A stretch of DNA of 64,000 bases from Limnoperna fortunei (lineage: Eukaryota; Mollusca; Bivalvia; Mytilida; Modiolidae), in the NCBI GenBank assembly GCA_944474755.1, contig OX104111.1, positions 97,816,805 through 97,880,804 on the forward strand. Reading direction: 5' to 3'. Each line of letters starts with the position of its first letter. Positions within the stretch are counted from its first letter, which is position 1. The position numbers and the translations under genes were made by a program. Shown one piece after another: positions 35,061 to 48,664 of this stretch. The notes under the pieces were generated by a model, which was not told where the DNA came from, made no database searches, and saw only the letters and a list, made by a program, of their open reading frames with translations.

Positions 35061-36288
35061 GTCTCAGTCCACAAGTACATGTATACTTTTCATTTTGTGA
35101 TCTTTTTTTTTATTCCTTCACTTATTTTACTATTCATGCATTCGTTTTTTAACGAGTGTGGAATTCTGAAGTAACATTTCACTAAAATGACTTGTATGGT
35201 TCGCGTAAACAATTTGATTTTGAACTAAATAATTTATTTAAGCTTAAATCTTTTGATTAAACGTAAACATATTAACACTTCTATTTAGTTTTTTTGATGG
35301 GCTTTAACGCTCGATTTACACAAAATGGCAAATGCAATTAACTGAGCACAAGGGTGAACACGTACATTCCGATGTTCATATATATTATATAAAAGTAAAG
35401 TCGATCATTAAGTTTATAAACAATATAAACCGGCGTATTATCATAGAAATAATGTTGATCAATGTTATACAAATATAAATAATGCACTTACTGTTATCTG
35501 TAAAAATCACGTACTAATCTTTCAAAAATGTATTTAAACGTTCGTGTTATTACGCAATAACAACATACGTTGTATTTTACCAGCTTTGATTTACATTATC
35601 TTGTCGAGAATTACACACCTGTACTCACACTAAATCGACCCTGTAGGTAGATACACTTAAAATACGTGTTTCCGAGTAGTTCTATTGAAGTTCACTATAA
35701 AACAGATAAATCAGGAGTGGTGTTTGCAGCCAGTAAGGCTATATACAGTCTTTGATTGGATTCAAGATTACAATATTAAACCCACACACCATATACATGT
35801 TATAGTAATAAATTATACGTTTAGAAATGTACTTATAAATATCTAAACGTATATGTACCTTAATTTTAATCATGTGAAATGAATATCAAGCCTACAGAAA
35901 TAAAATTTAATATAAACATTACAATAGCATGATAGAAACCTCCAAATATCCAAAAACATGTATATACAAGACTGCTTGACATTATATAATTAGTAGCGAA
36001 CATATATTACATGAATAAAATCACCATCTTCCTTCATCAGAAACACAGAGGATGCTTTCATTTTGTAATTGTTGTAATGCTGGTTACCCTTAATATTTTT
36101 CTGTTAATACTGCATTTTGATATGATATGCTGATAATCCTGAAATTCAGTTTCATCACATTTCAAATAGTAAAAAGAGTATAAAAAGTAAATTATATTCT
36201 TCTTATATTTTTAACAGTATATTTTATAATTACAGATGAGTCAATGACAACTAAAGTTGAAATTTATAGTTATGTTGGAACAGTTATG
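35061..36288. other. Intergenic, nothing recognised
   Basis: AT-rich; no supported feature. Confidence 0.4.
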
Positions 36289-36389
36289 AAAAACAGGATT
36301 AAACTGGTAAAAACTAGGTCAATATTGGATTCCGCCGCAATATATATAGTATAGCGGAATCCAGTTTTGACCAGTTTAATCCTGTTTTT
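36289..36389. repeat. Hairpin element
   Basis: AAAAACAGGATTAAACTGGT...TGGATTCCGC pairs with GCGGAATCCA...ACCAGTTTAATCCTGTTTTT. The centre is AT-rich (CAATATATATAGTATA). Confidence 0.8.
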
Positions 36390-36554
36390 ATGTAATTTTT
36401 GTACTGTTGGTATTATCGTGACCCAAAAGTTGTTTTAGCCAATCACAAAACACGCAAAATTTTATTCATGGAATAAAATAAACTAATCATTATTTTCAAC
36501 AACTGTTTTATGTTTGTGATGATTAAATGATTTATTTCCTTCACGTGTATTATG

Positions 36555-36820
36555 TTTGTTTGTTTGTTTGATGGTGTTTAACGCCACTTTCAGCAATTTT
36601 TCAGCTATATCATGGCGTCCATTTTTTATTGGGGGAGCAAGCCGGAGTACCCGGAGAAAACCCCCGACCTGCGGTAGGAAAACTGGCAATCCTTGTCAGT
36701 TAAGAGTGGAGTCGAGTACACCCTGCCTGCAGTGAGAATCAAATCCGCAATCTCAGTGTTGACAGACCACGTGATCAATAGTAGACGAACTACCTTGACC
36801 ACTCGGCCACCGAGGCACCC
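36555..36820 (-). mobile_element. Full-length V-SINE copy with target duplication
   Basis: Complete minus-strand SINE: head GGTGGCCGAGTGGTCAAGG, B-box region GGATTTGATTCTC, central GTACTCCGGCTTGCTCCC, tail GGCGTTAAACACCATC and CAAACAAACAAA. Flanks CACGTGTATTATG (36542-36554) and CACGTGTATCATG (36821-36833) form a 13-bp target duplication with one mismatch. Confidence 0.9.
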
Positions 36821-37079
36821 CACGTGTATCATGTAAAATTATTGCTATTTATATTGACAGAGATTCACTACAATGTGGAAGTATCATTTGTTTGTAAGTA
36901 AACGGACCAATAATCTGGAACATGGTATTCCGGTATTCATGCCGTTATTATGCCTTAGACTAAATTTGCTGTTCTAAACAATATGACATAAATGTTATGA
37001 TCATAGACATCTTAACTACAAATATTCGGCCTCAAATTAATTGGACTTACTTTATTATGTATAAACACACTCTAAGCTG

Positions 37080-37770
37080 ACCATGTATAGAGATGCACTT
37101 TCCTGGACCATTCAAAAGACACCCACTGACCATATATAGACATCAACTTTGCTGGACCATGTGTAAACATTTATTTTGCTGGGACATGTATAGCCTTTTT
37201 TGCTGGACCACATATAAACACCCACTTTCGGGACAATCCCTTTGCCCGACCATTTTAAGACGACCACTTTGCTGGATCATATATAGACACCCATTTGGAT
37301 GCACCATGCATAGCCACCGACTGTGCTGGACATTGTTTCGACTTCCAATTTGCTGGATCTTGTATAGACAACCATTTTCCTAGACTATTTATGGACACTC
37401 ACATTAATAGACCATGTATAGAGACACACACTTTGCTGGCCCATGATCCACTATGCGGGGATATATATGAGAGCTCACTTTGATGGACTATGTATAGACA
37501 CCTGATTATGCGGACCATGTTTTGACACCCACTTTGATGGACCATGTATAGACACCCACTTTGCTGGACAATACAATATAAACACATACTTTGCTACACC
37601 ATACAATATAAACACCTACTTTGCTGGACCATATGAACCATCTACTTTGCTGGACCATATATAGACACCCACTTTTCGGGGCTATATAAAGGCACTCACT
37701 TTGATGAACCACGTATAAACACCAACAATGCTGGACCATATATAGAGGCGCCCAGTTTGCTGGACCATGT
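37080..37770. repeat. 27-bp minisatellite
   Basis: About 24 diverged units of GGACCATGTATAGACACCCA plus CTTTGCT. Unit length is a multiple of 3, so some frames stay open (for example 37093-37383); no gene is inferred. Confidence 0.85.
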
Positions 37771-37778
37771 TTACTATT

Positions 37779-37880
37779 TTTAGTCCCCTACCGGCATCGC
37801 CGAAGGGGACTATAGATTTGCACTCTGTCCGTCCAGTCCTTCACACGTTTCCGGACTTTTTTCTTATCGCTTGTTATTGT
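37779..37880. repeat. Head of a dispersed repeat with inverted motif
   Basis: AGTCCCCTACCGG...CGAAGGGGACTATAG followed by TTGCACTCTGTCCGTCCAGTCC. Sits between the 27-bp and 50-bp arrays. Confidence 0.5.
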
Positions 37881-37883
37881 ACA

Positions 37884-38440
37884 GAAAATGTATGGACCAT
37901 TTATAGAAGAACGTGTGCTATAAATGGAACTTAGTAATGTATACACCAGGTTATATAACAACGTGTGCTATAAATGAACTAAGTAATGTATAAACCAGGT
38001 TATATAACAACGTGTGCTATAAATGGAACTAAGTAATGTATAAACCAGGTTATATAACAACGTGTGCTATAAATGGAACCAAGTAATGTATACACCAGGT
38101 TATATAACAACATGTTCTATAAATGGAACTAAGTAATGTATAAACCAGGTTATATAACAACGTGTGCTATAAATGGAACTAAGTAATGTATACACCAGGT
38201 TATATAACAACGTGTGCTATAAATGGAACTAAGTAATGTATAAACCACGTTATATAAGAACGTGTGCTATAAATGGAACTTAGTAATGTATAAACCAGGT
38301 TATATAAGAACGTGTGATATAAATGGAAGTAAGTAATGTATAAACCAGGTTATATAAGGACGTGTGCTATAAATTGAACGTAGTAATGTATAAACCAGGT
38401 TATAAAAGAACGTGTGCTACAAATGGAATTAAGTTATGTA
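37884..38440. repeat. 50-bp satellite, left block (~11 units)
   Basis: Unit ACCAGGTTATATAAGAACGT, GTGCTATAAATGGAACTTAG, TAATGTATAA. Same family and orientation as the main array at 40345-44380. Confidence 0.93.
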
Positions 38441-40344
38441 TAACAAGAAAAGATATGGGTTAAACCCATATCCAGAGATGTTCGATTTATATGTTATAGG
38501 TGTATCCCATTTTGGTTTAATAGTTTTTTTCAATTTGTTTTATTTAAAATTTCATCATATGCTGTAAAGGGATGCAAATATAGACGATTGTGAAAGGCAA
38601 GAAATAATCATCTTGATTATAATATCTCAACTTTGAGAAGAGTACTGTAATAAAAAAAGCAAAGTTTTCGAAGGACAAATATATGTTTACCAATAAAAAT
38701 ACATTGACCATAGTCAAGTGGTTCTGTGGGGAAAATGTGAATGTAAGATCGGCAGTTATCGCGTCCTCGGAAAATCAAAGAAAACATACCGACAAGTTAC
38801 AATTTTTATTGATTTAATTTTACTGTAATTAAAATTGTTTCAAAAGATTTGCAATTAAATGCATTTCAAACGTCAAACTAGCATTCATGTGCATAAACAT
38901 TGCTAAGAACTTTATAAAATTTTCAGAATTTAAAATATAAAAAAAACAATTAGAAGAAGAGTCTTATTTTGCAAAACAATTGATGAGATTATTAACTTCT
39001 ACAATTATTTTCAACAATATAAACTGTTGATGACCTTCATTCGAACGTAACTGAATTTTTTTCTGTTGTATTATTATATATATAACTTGCTTCGTTAAAA
39101 TATCTTAACATCAAAATTTTTATATCTTGAATTAAATAAAAATCTATATCTTTTGTGCTTTTTTATTATTGAGAAATTTCTTTTCCCTACTAATTTCTAC
39201 CACATTTTTCACTGATTCAGACATCAATTTTTTTAAATAACATGCCTGTTTGAAAATCTAATTTTGTATATATAGTTTCTTCTCACACAGCCAATAATAC
39301 AATTGGTACAGAGAAAGTAACAAATAAACAAACAAAACAACAGGCTATATACAATATATATCAAAATCATAATCTAATTTAGCCATTTTAGCGGCTTATT
39401 ATGCGAGTCTGATTGGTCTTTCATTTTTACCTTTCATCAAAGTTCAGTGTCGGGTAATAAATAATCAATTAGCAAATAAACAAGACACATCTAATATACA
39501 ATTACATCACAGAAATATCTCTGCCCCCTCCCTAAAACCACCACTACCACACACGAATCGTTCACGAGAGTTTGGGATTTCGAAACCGTCAATAAACAAA
39601 ACCCAGGGAAATTAAATTTAATGTTCAAGATGACTAATTTTCTGCGTAAAAGTTCCATTTTCTACCTTATAAATTATTAAATAATCCAGAAATAAGTTTT
39701 CTGGATGAGTGGTCACAAGCGCGTTAAACAAAATCTAAACATGCACTTTTATTGTCAAATTATCTAAGTAACTAATAAAAGAAACCGAAAAATTTACACT
39801 TTATCATGTTAAAATAAGAATGCATAAAAAATTACGAAGCTTGACATATAAATCACGAAATAATCCAAGAAATACAATTGAAGCGATGAAATACATTACG
39901 TAATATAACATAACAAAATTTTTAAATGCCTTTTTCTTATCAAATTAAATAACTAATTAATAAAAGAAACTAAAGTTTATACATTTTATTATGTCAAGAA
40001 TAGAATGCATTAATAAAAATACTAGGCTTACCCTATAGATAGTAAAATAATCCAAAAATAAAAATTGAGGCGGATCTGTTCATATTACCGAGATACTGGT
40101 AAAGTAATATGCAATTATGTACATCTTTACTTCTTCTTATTAGATCAGGACAAAAAAAAACGTATTTTAAAGCTTGAAGGATTTAACAAATACGAAAAAC
40201 TGTAATTGAAATGTTTTCTTTAATATTAAATTTGCCATTTTATCACTTACAACATGAACTATATTGTAGAGTATGGTTTTTACCTTTTTGCTCAATTTAC
40301 CCGAAAACAATTATATATCATTAAGAGATAATAAGAAGAGATCG
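38441..40344. other. AT-rich block splitting the 50-bp satellite
   Basis: About 1.9 kb of very AT-rich sequence. It begins with a small palindrome (GATATGGGTTAAACCCATATC-type, 38449-38470). From about 39640 to 40080 there are diverged ~186-bp tandem copies sharing CTAATAAAAGAAAC and AAATAATCCA. No coding potential seen. Confidence 0.6.
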
Positions 40345-43300
40345 AACATATGATAAACCATGTTATATAAGAACGTGTGATATAAATGGAACTAAGTAAT
40401 GTATAAACCAGGTTGTATAAGAACGTGTGCTATGAATGGTACTAAGAAATGTATAAACCAGGTTATATAAGAACGTGTTCTATAAATGGAACTTAGTAAT
40501 GCATGCACCAGGTTATATAACAACGTGTGATATAAATGGAACTAAGTAATGTATAAACCAGGTTATATAAAAACGTGTGCTATAAATGGAACTTAGTAAT
40601 GTATACACCAGATTATATAACAACGTGTGCTATAAATGGAACTTAGTAATGTATAAACAAGGTTATATAAGAACGTGTGATATAAATGAAACTAAGTAAT
40701 GTATAAACCAGGTTATATAAGAACGTGTGCTACAAATGGAATTAAGTTATGTATAATAAACCATGTTATATAAGAACGTGTGATATAAATGGAACTAAGT
40801 AATGTATAAACCAGGTTGTATACGAACGTGTGCTATGAATGGTACTAAGAAATGTATAAACCAGGTTATATAAGAACGTGTTCTATAAATGGAACTTAGT
40901 AATGCATACACCAGGTTATATAACAACGTGTGCTATAAACGGAACTAAGTAATGTATAAACCAGGTTATATAAAAACGTGTGCTATAAATGGAACTTAGT
41001 AATGTATACACCAGATTATATAACAACGTGTGCTATAAATGGAACTTAGTAATGTATACACCAGGTTATATAAGAATTAACGTGTTCTATAATAAATGGA
41101 ACTAAGTAATGTATAAACCAGGTTATATAAGAACGAGTGTTATAAATTGAACGAAGTTATGTATAAACCAAGTTATATAAGAACGTGTGCTATAAATGGA
41201 ACTTAGTAATGTATAAACCAGGTTATATAAGAACGTGTGATATAAATGAAACTAAGTAATGTATAAACCAAGTTATATACATGTAAGAACGTGTGCTATA
41301 AACGGAACTTAGTAATGTATAAACCAGGTTATATAACAACGTGTTCTATTAAATAATGTATATAATAAACCCGGTTATATAAGAACGTGTGCTATAAATG
41401 GAACTTAGTAATGTACAAACCATAAGAACTTGTGCTATAAATGGAAATAAGTAATGTATAAACCAGGTTATATAACAACGTGTTCTATTAAATAATGTAT
41501 ATAATAAACCCGGTTATATAAGAACGTGTGCTATAAATGGAACTTAGTAATGTACAAACCATAAGAACTTGTGCTATAAATGGAAATAAGTAATGTATAA
41601 ACCAGGTTATATAAGAACGTGTTCTATAAATGGAACTTAGTAATGTATAAACCAGGCTATATAAGAACCTGTGCTATGAATGGTACTTAGTAATGTATAA
41701 ACCAGGTTATATAAGAACGTGTTCTATAAATGGAACTTAGTAATGTATAAACCAGGTTATATAAGAACGTGTTCTATAAATGGAACTTTGTAATGTATAA
41801 ACCTGGTTTTATAAGAACGTGTACTATAACTGGAACTTAATAATGTGTAAACCAGGTTAAATCAAGAACGTGTGCTATAAATGGAACAGTAATGTATAAA
41901 CCAGGTTATATAAGAACTTGTGCTATAAATGGAACTTAGTAGTGTATAAACCAGGTTACATAAGAACGTGTGCTATAAATGGAACTTAGTAATGTATAAA
42001 CCAGGTTATATAAGAACGTTTTCTATAAATGGAACCTAGTAATGTGTAAACCAGGTTATATAAGAACGTGTGATATAAATGGAACTTAGTAATGTATAAA
42101 CCAGGTTATATAAGAACGTGTTCTATAAATGGAACCTAGTAATGTGTAAACCAGGTTATATAAGAACGTGTTCTATAAATGGAACCTAGTAATGTATAAA
42201 CCAGGTTATATAAGAACTTGTGCTATAAATGGAACTTAGTAGTGTATAAACCAGGTTATATAAGAACTTGCGCTATAAATGGAACTTAGTAGTGTATAAA
42301 CCAGGTTACATAAGAACGTGTGCTATAAATGGAACCTAGTAATGTGTAAACCAGGTAAAATCAAGAACGTGTGCTATAACTGGAACTTAGTAATGTATAA
42401 ACCAGGTTATATAAGAACGTGTGCTATAAATGGAACTTAGTAATTATAAACCAGGTTATATAAGAACGTGTGCTATAAATGGAACTTAGTAGTGTATAAA
42501 CCAGGTTACATAAGAACGTGTGCTATAAATGGAACTTAGTAATGTATAAACCAGGTTATATAAGAACGTGTTCTATAAATGGAACCTAGTAATGTGTAAA
42601 CCAGGTAAAATCAAGAACGTGTGCTATAACTGGAACTTAGTAATGTATAAACCAGGTTATATAAGAACGTGTGCTATAAATGGAACTTAGTAATTATAAA
42701 CCAGGTTATATAAGAACGTGTGCTATAAATGGAACTTAATAATGTATAAACCAGGTTATATAAGAACGGGTGCTATAAATGGAACTTAGTAATGTATAAA
42801 CCAGGTTATATAAGAACGTGTTCTATAAATGGAACCTAGTAATGTGTAAACCAGGTAAAATCAAGAACGTGTGCTATAACTGGAACTTAGTAATGTATAA
42901 ACCAGGTTATATAAGAACGTGTGCTATAAATGGAACTTAGTAATTATAAACCAGGTTATATAAGAACGTGTGCTATAAATGGAACTTAATAATGTATAAA
43001 CCAGGTTATATAAGAACGGGTGCTATAAATGGAACTTAGTAATGTATAAACCAGGTTATATAAGAACGTGTGCTATAAATGGAACTTAGTAATGTGTAAA
43101 CCATGTTATATAAGAACGTGTGCTATAAATGGAACTTAGTAATGTATAAACCAGGTTATATAAGAACGTGTGCTATAAATGGAACTTAGTAATGTGTAAA
43201 CCAGGTTATATAAGAACGTGTGCTATAAATGGAACTTAGTAATGTATAAACCAGGTTATATAAGAACGTGTTCTATAAATGGAACCTAGTAATGTGTAAA

Positions 43301-44380
43301 CCAGGTTATATAAGAACGTGTGATATAAATGGAACTTAGTAATGTATAAACCAGGTTATATAAGAACGTGTTCTATAAATGGAACCTAGTAATGTGTAAA
43401 CCAGGTTATATAAGAACGTGTTCTATAAATGGAACCTAGTAATGTATAAACCAGGTTATATAAGAACTTGTGCTATAAATGGAACTTAGTAGTGTATAAA
43501 CCAGGTTATATAAGAACTTGTGCTATAAATGGAACTTAGTAGTGTATAAACCAGGTTACATAAGAACGTGTGCTATAAATGGAACCTAGTAATGTGTAAA
43601 CCAGGTAAAATCAAGAACGTGTGCTATAACTGGAACTTAGTAATGTATAAACCAGGTTATATAAGAACGTGTGCTATAAATGGAACTTAGTAATTATAAA
43701 CCAGGTTATATAAGAACGTGTGCTATAAATGGAACTTAGTAGTGTATAAACCAGGTTACATAAGAACGTGTGCTATAAATGGAACTTAGTAATGTATAAA
43801 CCAGGTTATATAAGAACGTGTTCTATAAATGGAACCTAGTAATGTGTAAACCAGGTAAAATCAAGAACGTGTGCTATAACTGGAACTTAGTAATGTATAA
43901 ACCAGGTTATATAAGAACGTGTGCTATAAATGGAACTTAGTAATTATAAACCAGGTTATATAAGAGCGTGTGCTATAAATGGAACTTAATAATGTATAAA
44001 CCAGGTTATATAAGAACGGGTGCTATAAATGGAACTTAGTAATGTATAAACCAGGTTATATAAGAACGTGTGCTATAAATGGAACTTAGTAATGTGTAAA
44101 CCATGTTATATAAGAACGTGTGCTATAAATGGAACTTAGTAATGTATAAACCAGGTTATATAAGAACGTGTGCTATAAATGGAACTAAGTAAGTTATATA
44201 AGAACGTGTGCTATAAATGGAACTTAGTAATGTGTAAACCAGGTTATATAAGAACGTGTGCTATAAATGGAACTTAGTAATGTATAAACCAGGTTATATA
44301 AGAACGTGTGCTACAAATGGAACTTAGTAATGTATAAACCAGGTTATATAAGAAAGTGTGCTATAAATGGAGCTTAGTAA
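40345..44380. repeat. 50-bp satellite, main array (~80 units) with higher-order repeats
   Basis: The marker variant CCAGGTAAAATCAAGAACGT occurs at 42351, 42601, 42851, 43601 and 43851: spacings of 250 and 750, with 42351/43601 and 42601/43851 both 1,250 apart. Each 250-bp block is five monomers of 51, 49, 50, 50 and 50 bp. Near the left end a ~405-bp block is duplicated (40351 and 40756), and a ~139-bp block near 41336 and 41475. No open frames. Confidence 0.95.
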
Positions 44381-45389
44381 AACGAAATACATATACTAAA
44401 GGAGTGTGATTAGTAATGGTTTTATATGTAATAACAAATTATGTCGATTTTGTGTTTTAATGATCTATTGCTTACAACTGGGAATACCTAATATAGAAAA
44501 CAATTAGATTTGTCGGGAATAAGAAAAGTAATATTTATTCATTCGGTTGTAGAAAATATCTTTTAACTCTATTTAACTGAACAGACACTGTGGCCAAGTA
44601 TTTTTTTTTTTTGGTACATCTAAATTGACCCTGTCTACACCGTTTTGTACACAACAATCGCAGACTGTAATTAACCTATCACAAAATGCAATAAATTAAA
44701 TCGAAAGTTCAAACGAACCCCAGCCGCATACATAGTTTTGGTAAATGGCATTTCTGTATATAGTTGACCATCCTTTACATGAGTCAATGGTATGAATAGC
44801 TATGTACAACGTACTGAGGAATAACTCGTCAAACCAATTATTTTAACAATTACTTTATCATTATAAGATAAATTGAGTTTTATTAAGTTGTGTTTACTAC
44901 GAAGACACGAATGTCATTAAATATTGATGTTTAATTGGAATAAACGAAGATAAATTATTAAAGCTTTACATAGAGAAACATTGATCGACATTTTAGTAGT
45001 CACTCGTTTCGTGCATATAATGTATCCGGGACGTTCTTTGATACTTGAACAAGTTAGTGAGCTAAACAAAACTGTTAGTTAAGTTTTATCAAATACACCT
45101 TTCTGTCGATACTTATTCTTATACTAGTTATGTAAAACACATTAAAAATATATTTTGGTAACGAAATAAATGAAATTATGTAGTATGACTCCAGTGAAAA
45201 TATACTGCTCAAACGCATACCTCTTTTGAATTTTTCAAACGCAAATTATGTATTTTACCAGGTGTATTGAAATGGTCAATTAAAATTTAGCTAACCGTTT
45301 TTACTAAAATTTGTGGATCATTCTTGCGCTAGGTTAAAGTGTATAAAATGACCAGGTTTGAAGCTTGAATTCATCATAACGTTAAAAAT
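44381..45389. other. Intergenic, nothing recognised
   Basis: AT-rich; no supported feature. Confidence 0.4.
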
Positions 45390-45823
45390 ACTTCTATGCC
45401 AAGGTCGGCCCCTGCCGCTCCAATTATCATTCAGGCTGGAGTATCCAAATGTGAGATTTCATGAAATGAAATCGTAAACCGGAACACAATTTCTCGGCTG
45501 TGGAACAGATTCCAGCAAACTGACCTCGCATAATGACTTCTGGGCTGGACATTTCGCAACTGGCGTAGAATCTGGTTGAGAGCGTGATGAGAGAATCCGA
45601 GTATACAGGCGCAGGAATGCACTTGTCTTTTTTTTCTATGCACCGGAAGTGGATAGCTTAAGTGGAGGTATTGTCATGATGTAGGCGGCGATCTTTAATG
45701 GCCGTAACACAGATTTTGTACATGTCCAAGGAAATTTAACGGCTCAAAGGTACAGAGACGACATTCTCCAATGCCAGGTCTCGCACAGCGCGCTTGACAA
45801 TGAACTTAAGCAGATCAACATTG

Positions 45824-46421
45824 TAACCTGGTCTCCTGGTGCAATATTTTTCATTGACGCAAGCTTCACTTCAAATATAACACCAGGTCAGGACCTCTGA
45901 TATGAGCATTTCCATTGGTTAATAATATGACGCCATTTAATATTACATGCACATGACAATCATTTTTTAAACATGGGGATATCTTTTCTTTATAAAATTT
46001 AAATATAAATTACATTTTAACTTTACGTTTGAATTCTGGGCCCAGCGCCATAAACATTTTCTTTGCTGAGAACTTTTTTATTTCTCAATTTCATCCAATC
46101 AAATCTATCCTTTTCCTTTGTTGTCATGGTAGTTGAGTAAATTCTCATGCTGAGCAAAATTTTTTACTCAAGTAGGTTTTATGGCGCTGAGCCCTGAAAT
46201 CCTAATGTAAACTTAGTTGACAAATGTAAACATTGAACGTCATAAAGAGAATGACGTCATAATACGTTCGGTCTACTTGAACTTATCTATAATAATATAT
46301 GGTTAGTCTAGAGAATACCCGAACGTCAAATTTCAACGCTCTCACCGTTGAAATCCAATGCTCCTTTCCTGACGTTATATGCTTAGGCTAAAGAGGATAT
46401 CATCGTCAGGGTACCAGAATA
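45824..46421 (+). mobile_element. Element X, copy 1 (non-autonomous, ~10-bp target duplication)
   Basis: Ends TAACCTGGTCTCCTGGTG and, reversed, TATTCTGGTACCCTGACG are imperfect inverted repeats. ATCAACATTG flanks both ends (45814-45823, 46422-46431). A second copy lies reversed at 54955-55413. 598 bp including the nested element Z; about 441 bp without it. No ORF. Confidence 0.85.
46038..46194. mobile_element. Element Z, 157-bp MITE nested in X copy 1
   Basis: Ends GGGCCCAGCGCCATAAAC and, reversed, GGGCTCAGCGCCATAAAA. The second X copy lacks this segment at the matching place (sequence ...AAATTATGAAATTTAAATGT), so the copy at 54955-55413 serves as an empty site. Confidence 0.8.
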
Positions 46422-46640
46422 ATCAACATTGATGTGCTAATATAACCCTCCAAATATCAGGATTTGAATCAGATAGAACACTTGTGTGACATTTGGATAA
46501 ACGTGTGTGCCAGTATAAACCTCCACCACAGACCCTTGATCAGCTCCCTCAAATGTTGCAATAGGAACATCGACCAATTCTACGTAAAAAAGTAAGACCA
46601 TTGATCGACTTTATGCCAAGGATTTGGCAGCTCGAGGGAG

Positions 46641-47935
46641 TTTTCACAGTACTAACTTAAATGTGACAAACTATTCACCAATCTCAGAGGAACTGACTGA
46701 AATTTGTTTAAATCAAAACCATTTAGTGAATATATATATATTTGTTATTGTAAAGTCTTTATGCAAAATACATCTACTAAAATATTTTAAAATCCATAAT
46801 GCGTTTTTTTGCAGAGTATATTTCGTATAGAAAAAGAAAGGTACCGGCATAAAATCAATAATGAGTTGTAGGGCAAAAGGGATAAAACTGTAAGTCTTTA
46901 CTAATGATCACATGTCTATTAATGGGTGTCTAGAAATGTACTTTCTTTTACCGGCAAAAATCTAATTAGTTGTAAAAGGTTGAAATGGGCGAAGCTCGGT
47001 GGCCGAGTGCTTCAGATAGTAAGTTTAATAATGATTACTTGTCTATTACCAAGTTCGATTCGATTCAATTCGATTTTATTAAAAATTTGATAACCTTAAG
47101 TTTAAAGGACCAACGAACATGTGGGTTTTTTTTCGTAACAAGTCGACGAAATCAATTATTTCACAGTAATAATCCTTCAAATTGTGACAACGTTATACCT
47201 CTAACAAAGACACAAAGATATGTTTTAAAAGAATGTAGAAAAATCATTAATTTATAAACAGAATCTACTTACTGTATGGTTCAACCATATCTTTGTAAAA
47301 ATCCATGGTTTTTCATGAAGTAATTTTCGCAACATATTGTCCATAATGATGATCAAATATATATAATTGAATTATTCTGTCTGATCACAAATTGTCTGGA
47401 ACAAGAATCACCTGGGTACAATTGTCAACCAATATCAATTTTATATTACAAATGAACCTCGCTACGAGTCCTATAGTCATCTATCTGTATATATATGAGA
47501 TATAGCTAAAACTGGAGCTGTATAATTGTAAATATCAACTTCTTTATTAAATATGAGATAGTGAACGCATTTATTTCTCAGAGATGTATGTCACTTAGAA
47601 CGGAAGCTGAACAAACAACATTACTGAATAAAAGATCTAACGGAAGAAACAAGAAGAATATAATATCGCTTCATTTATAAAGGGAAGATAGATACTTAAA
47701 ATGATGCGCATTGTGTCCTTAATACTTTTAGTAAATCTAAACAACTTATTCTAGTTCTGTTATTATAACAATGTGTTTTCAATCCATTATATATTTTAAC
47801 TACCAAAAACCATATCCTGATTTTCATTCTTTAAGTAAATGTACTCTAAGGATATATTGATTCTAATAATGTCTGACCTCGGTCTATTTCCTTGTTATTT
47901 ATTTGAAATCAAAATAATAATTTGCTACGAGTGGG
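46641..47935. other. Intergenic; one SINE-head trace
   Basis: A short plus-strand motif GCTCGGTGGCCGAGTG at about 46994 matches the SINE head. Nothing else supported. Confidence 0.4.
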
Positions 47936-48070
47936 TCGCATGACCTCTAGGACTTTATGGTGCTCGATATGCAAAGCTGCCCAGCGAATCCTCAAGTAGC
48001 GGACAGGGGCGACCCTCTCATTTATTGGGGGAGGGCTGTGACGGTCTGGCCGTGGACCACAGTTACGTGT
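47936..48070. repeat. GC-richer dispersed-repeat fragment
   Basis: Contrasts with AT-rich flanks; resembles repeat C in composition but I cannot align it confidently. Confidence 0.3.
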
Positions 48071-48664
48071 TTCGAGAGTGTACAAAACAAAAACAAACAA
48101 CCAGAAAAAGAAGAAAGATGGCATGCATATTAAAATCTAAAACATAAGTACGTGCCCATTGTGATATATAAGCACTATAAGACGATGCAAGTATTGCGGT
48201 TCCATCCAAAACAGAAAAAAAATCGGAAAAGAAAAATTGTCTCTTTTATGTTAATTTTTTTAATTAGAATTTGTGTTACTTAATACAATTGCTGTCCATA
48301 TAATAAATAAATAAAAACAATGTTTATTATAGTGTCACATATTGTTTGCCATACATAATAAGCACAATGATACAAATATATACACTTAAAAACAAACAAT
48401 ATCCAGCCATACGTCTTTTGACAAAAGGGTAGCATCTGTTTTTTATTGTGCAAGTGTAACTGTATAGGCTTTTTTGTTCGTGTGATACGTTTCTGAATGC
48501 GCTTGTTGTAATGGTATTAAAATTAAGAAAAGGGTTAGGGGTCGCTTTAATTGTTTAAACCATACCACATTACTTTTTATGTTAGTGTTTAAAATGAGTA
48601 GTTTAACAGTTTGTATTTGGTCTTCCTGTTATAATGTGTTTGGTTTATGTCTTCTCCATAAAGT

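Larger units (their letters stand above)
45390..46640 (+). pseudogene. Tc1/mariner-type transposase relic, interrupted
   Basis: Plus-strand pieces in Tc1 order: HTH piece NTISRLWNRFQQTDLA (about 45484-45531), DERIRVYRRRNALV (about 45580), SGGIVMM-stop-AAIFNGRNTDF then VHVQGNLTAQRYRDDILQ (45661-45770), and after an insertion YQDLNQIEHLCDIWINV and PLISSLKCCNRNIDQF (46455-46585), the conserved C-terminal DLNPIEHLWD region. It has stops and deletions. The interruption is element X (45824-46421) with its own target duplication. Confidence 0.8.

Noticed and set aside
40345..44380. CRISPR-like regular spacing of repeats
   Set aside because: Units abut one another with no unique spacers; this is an ordinary eukaryotic satellite.
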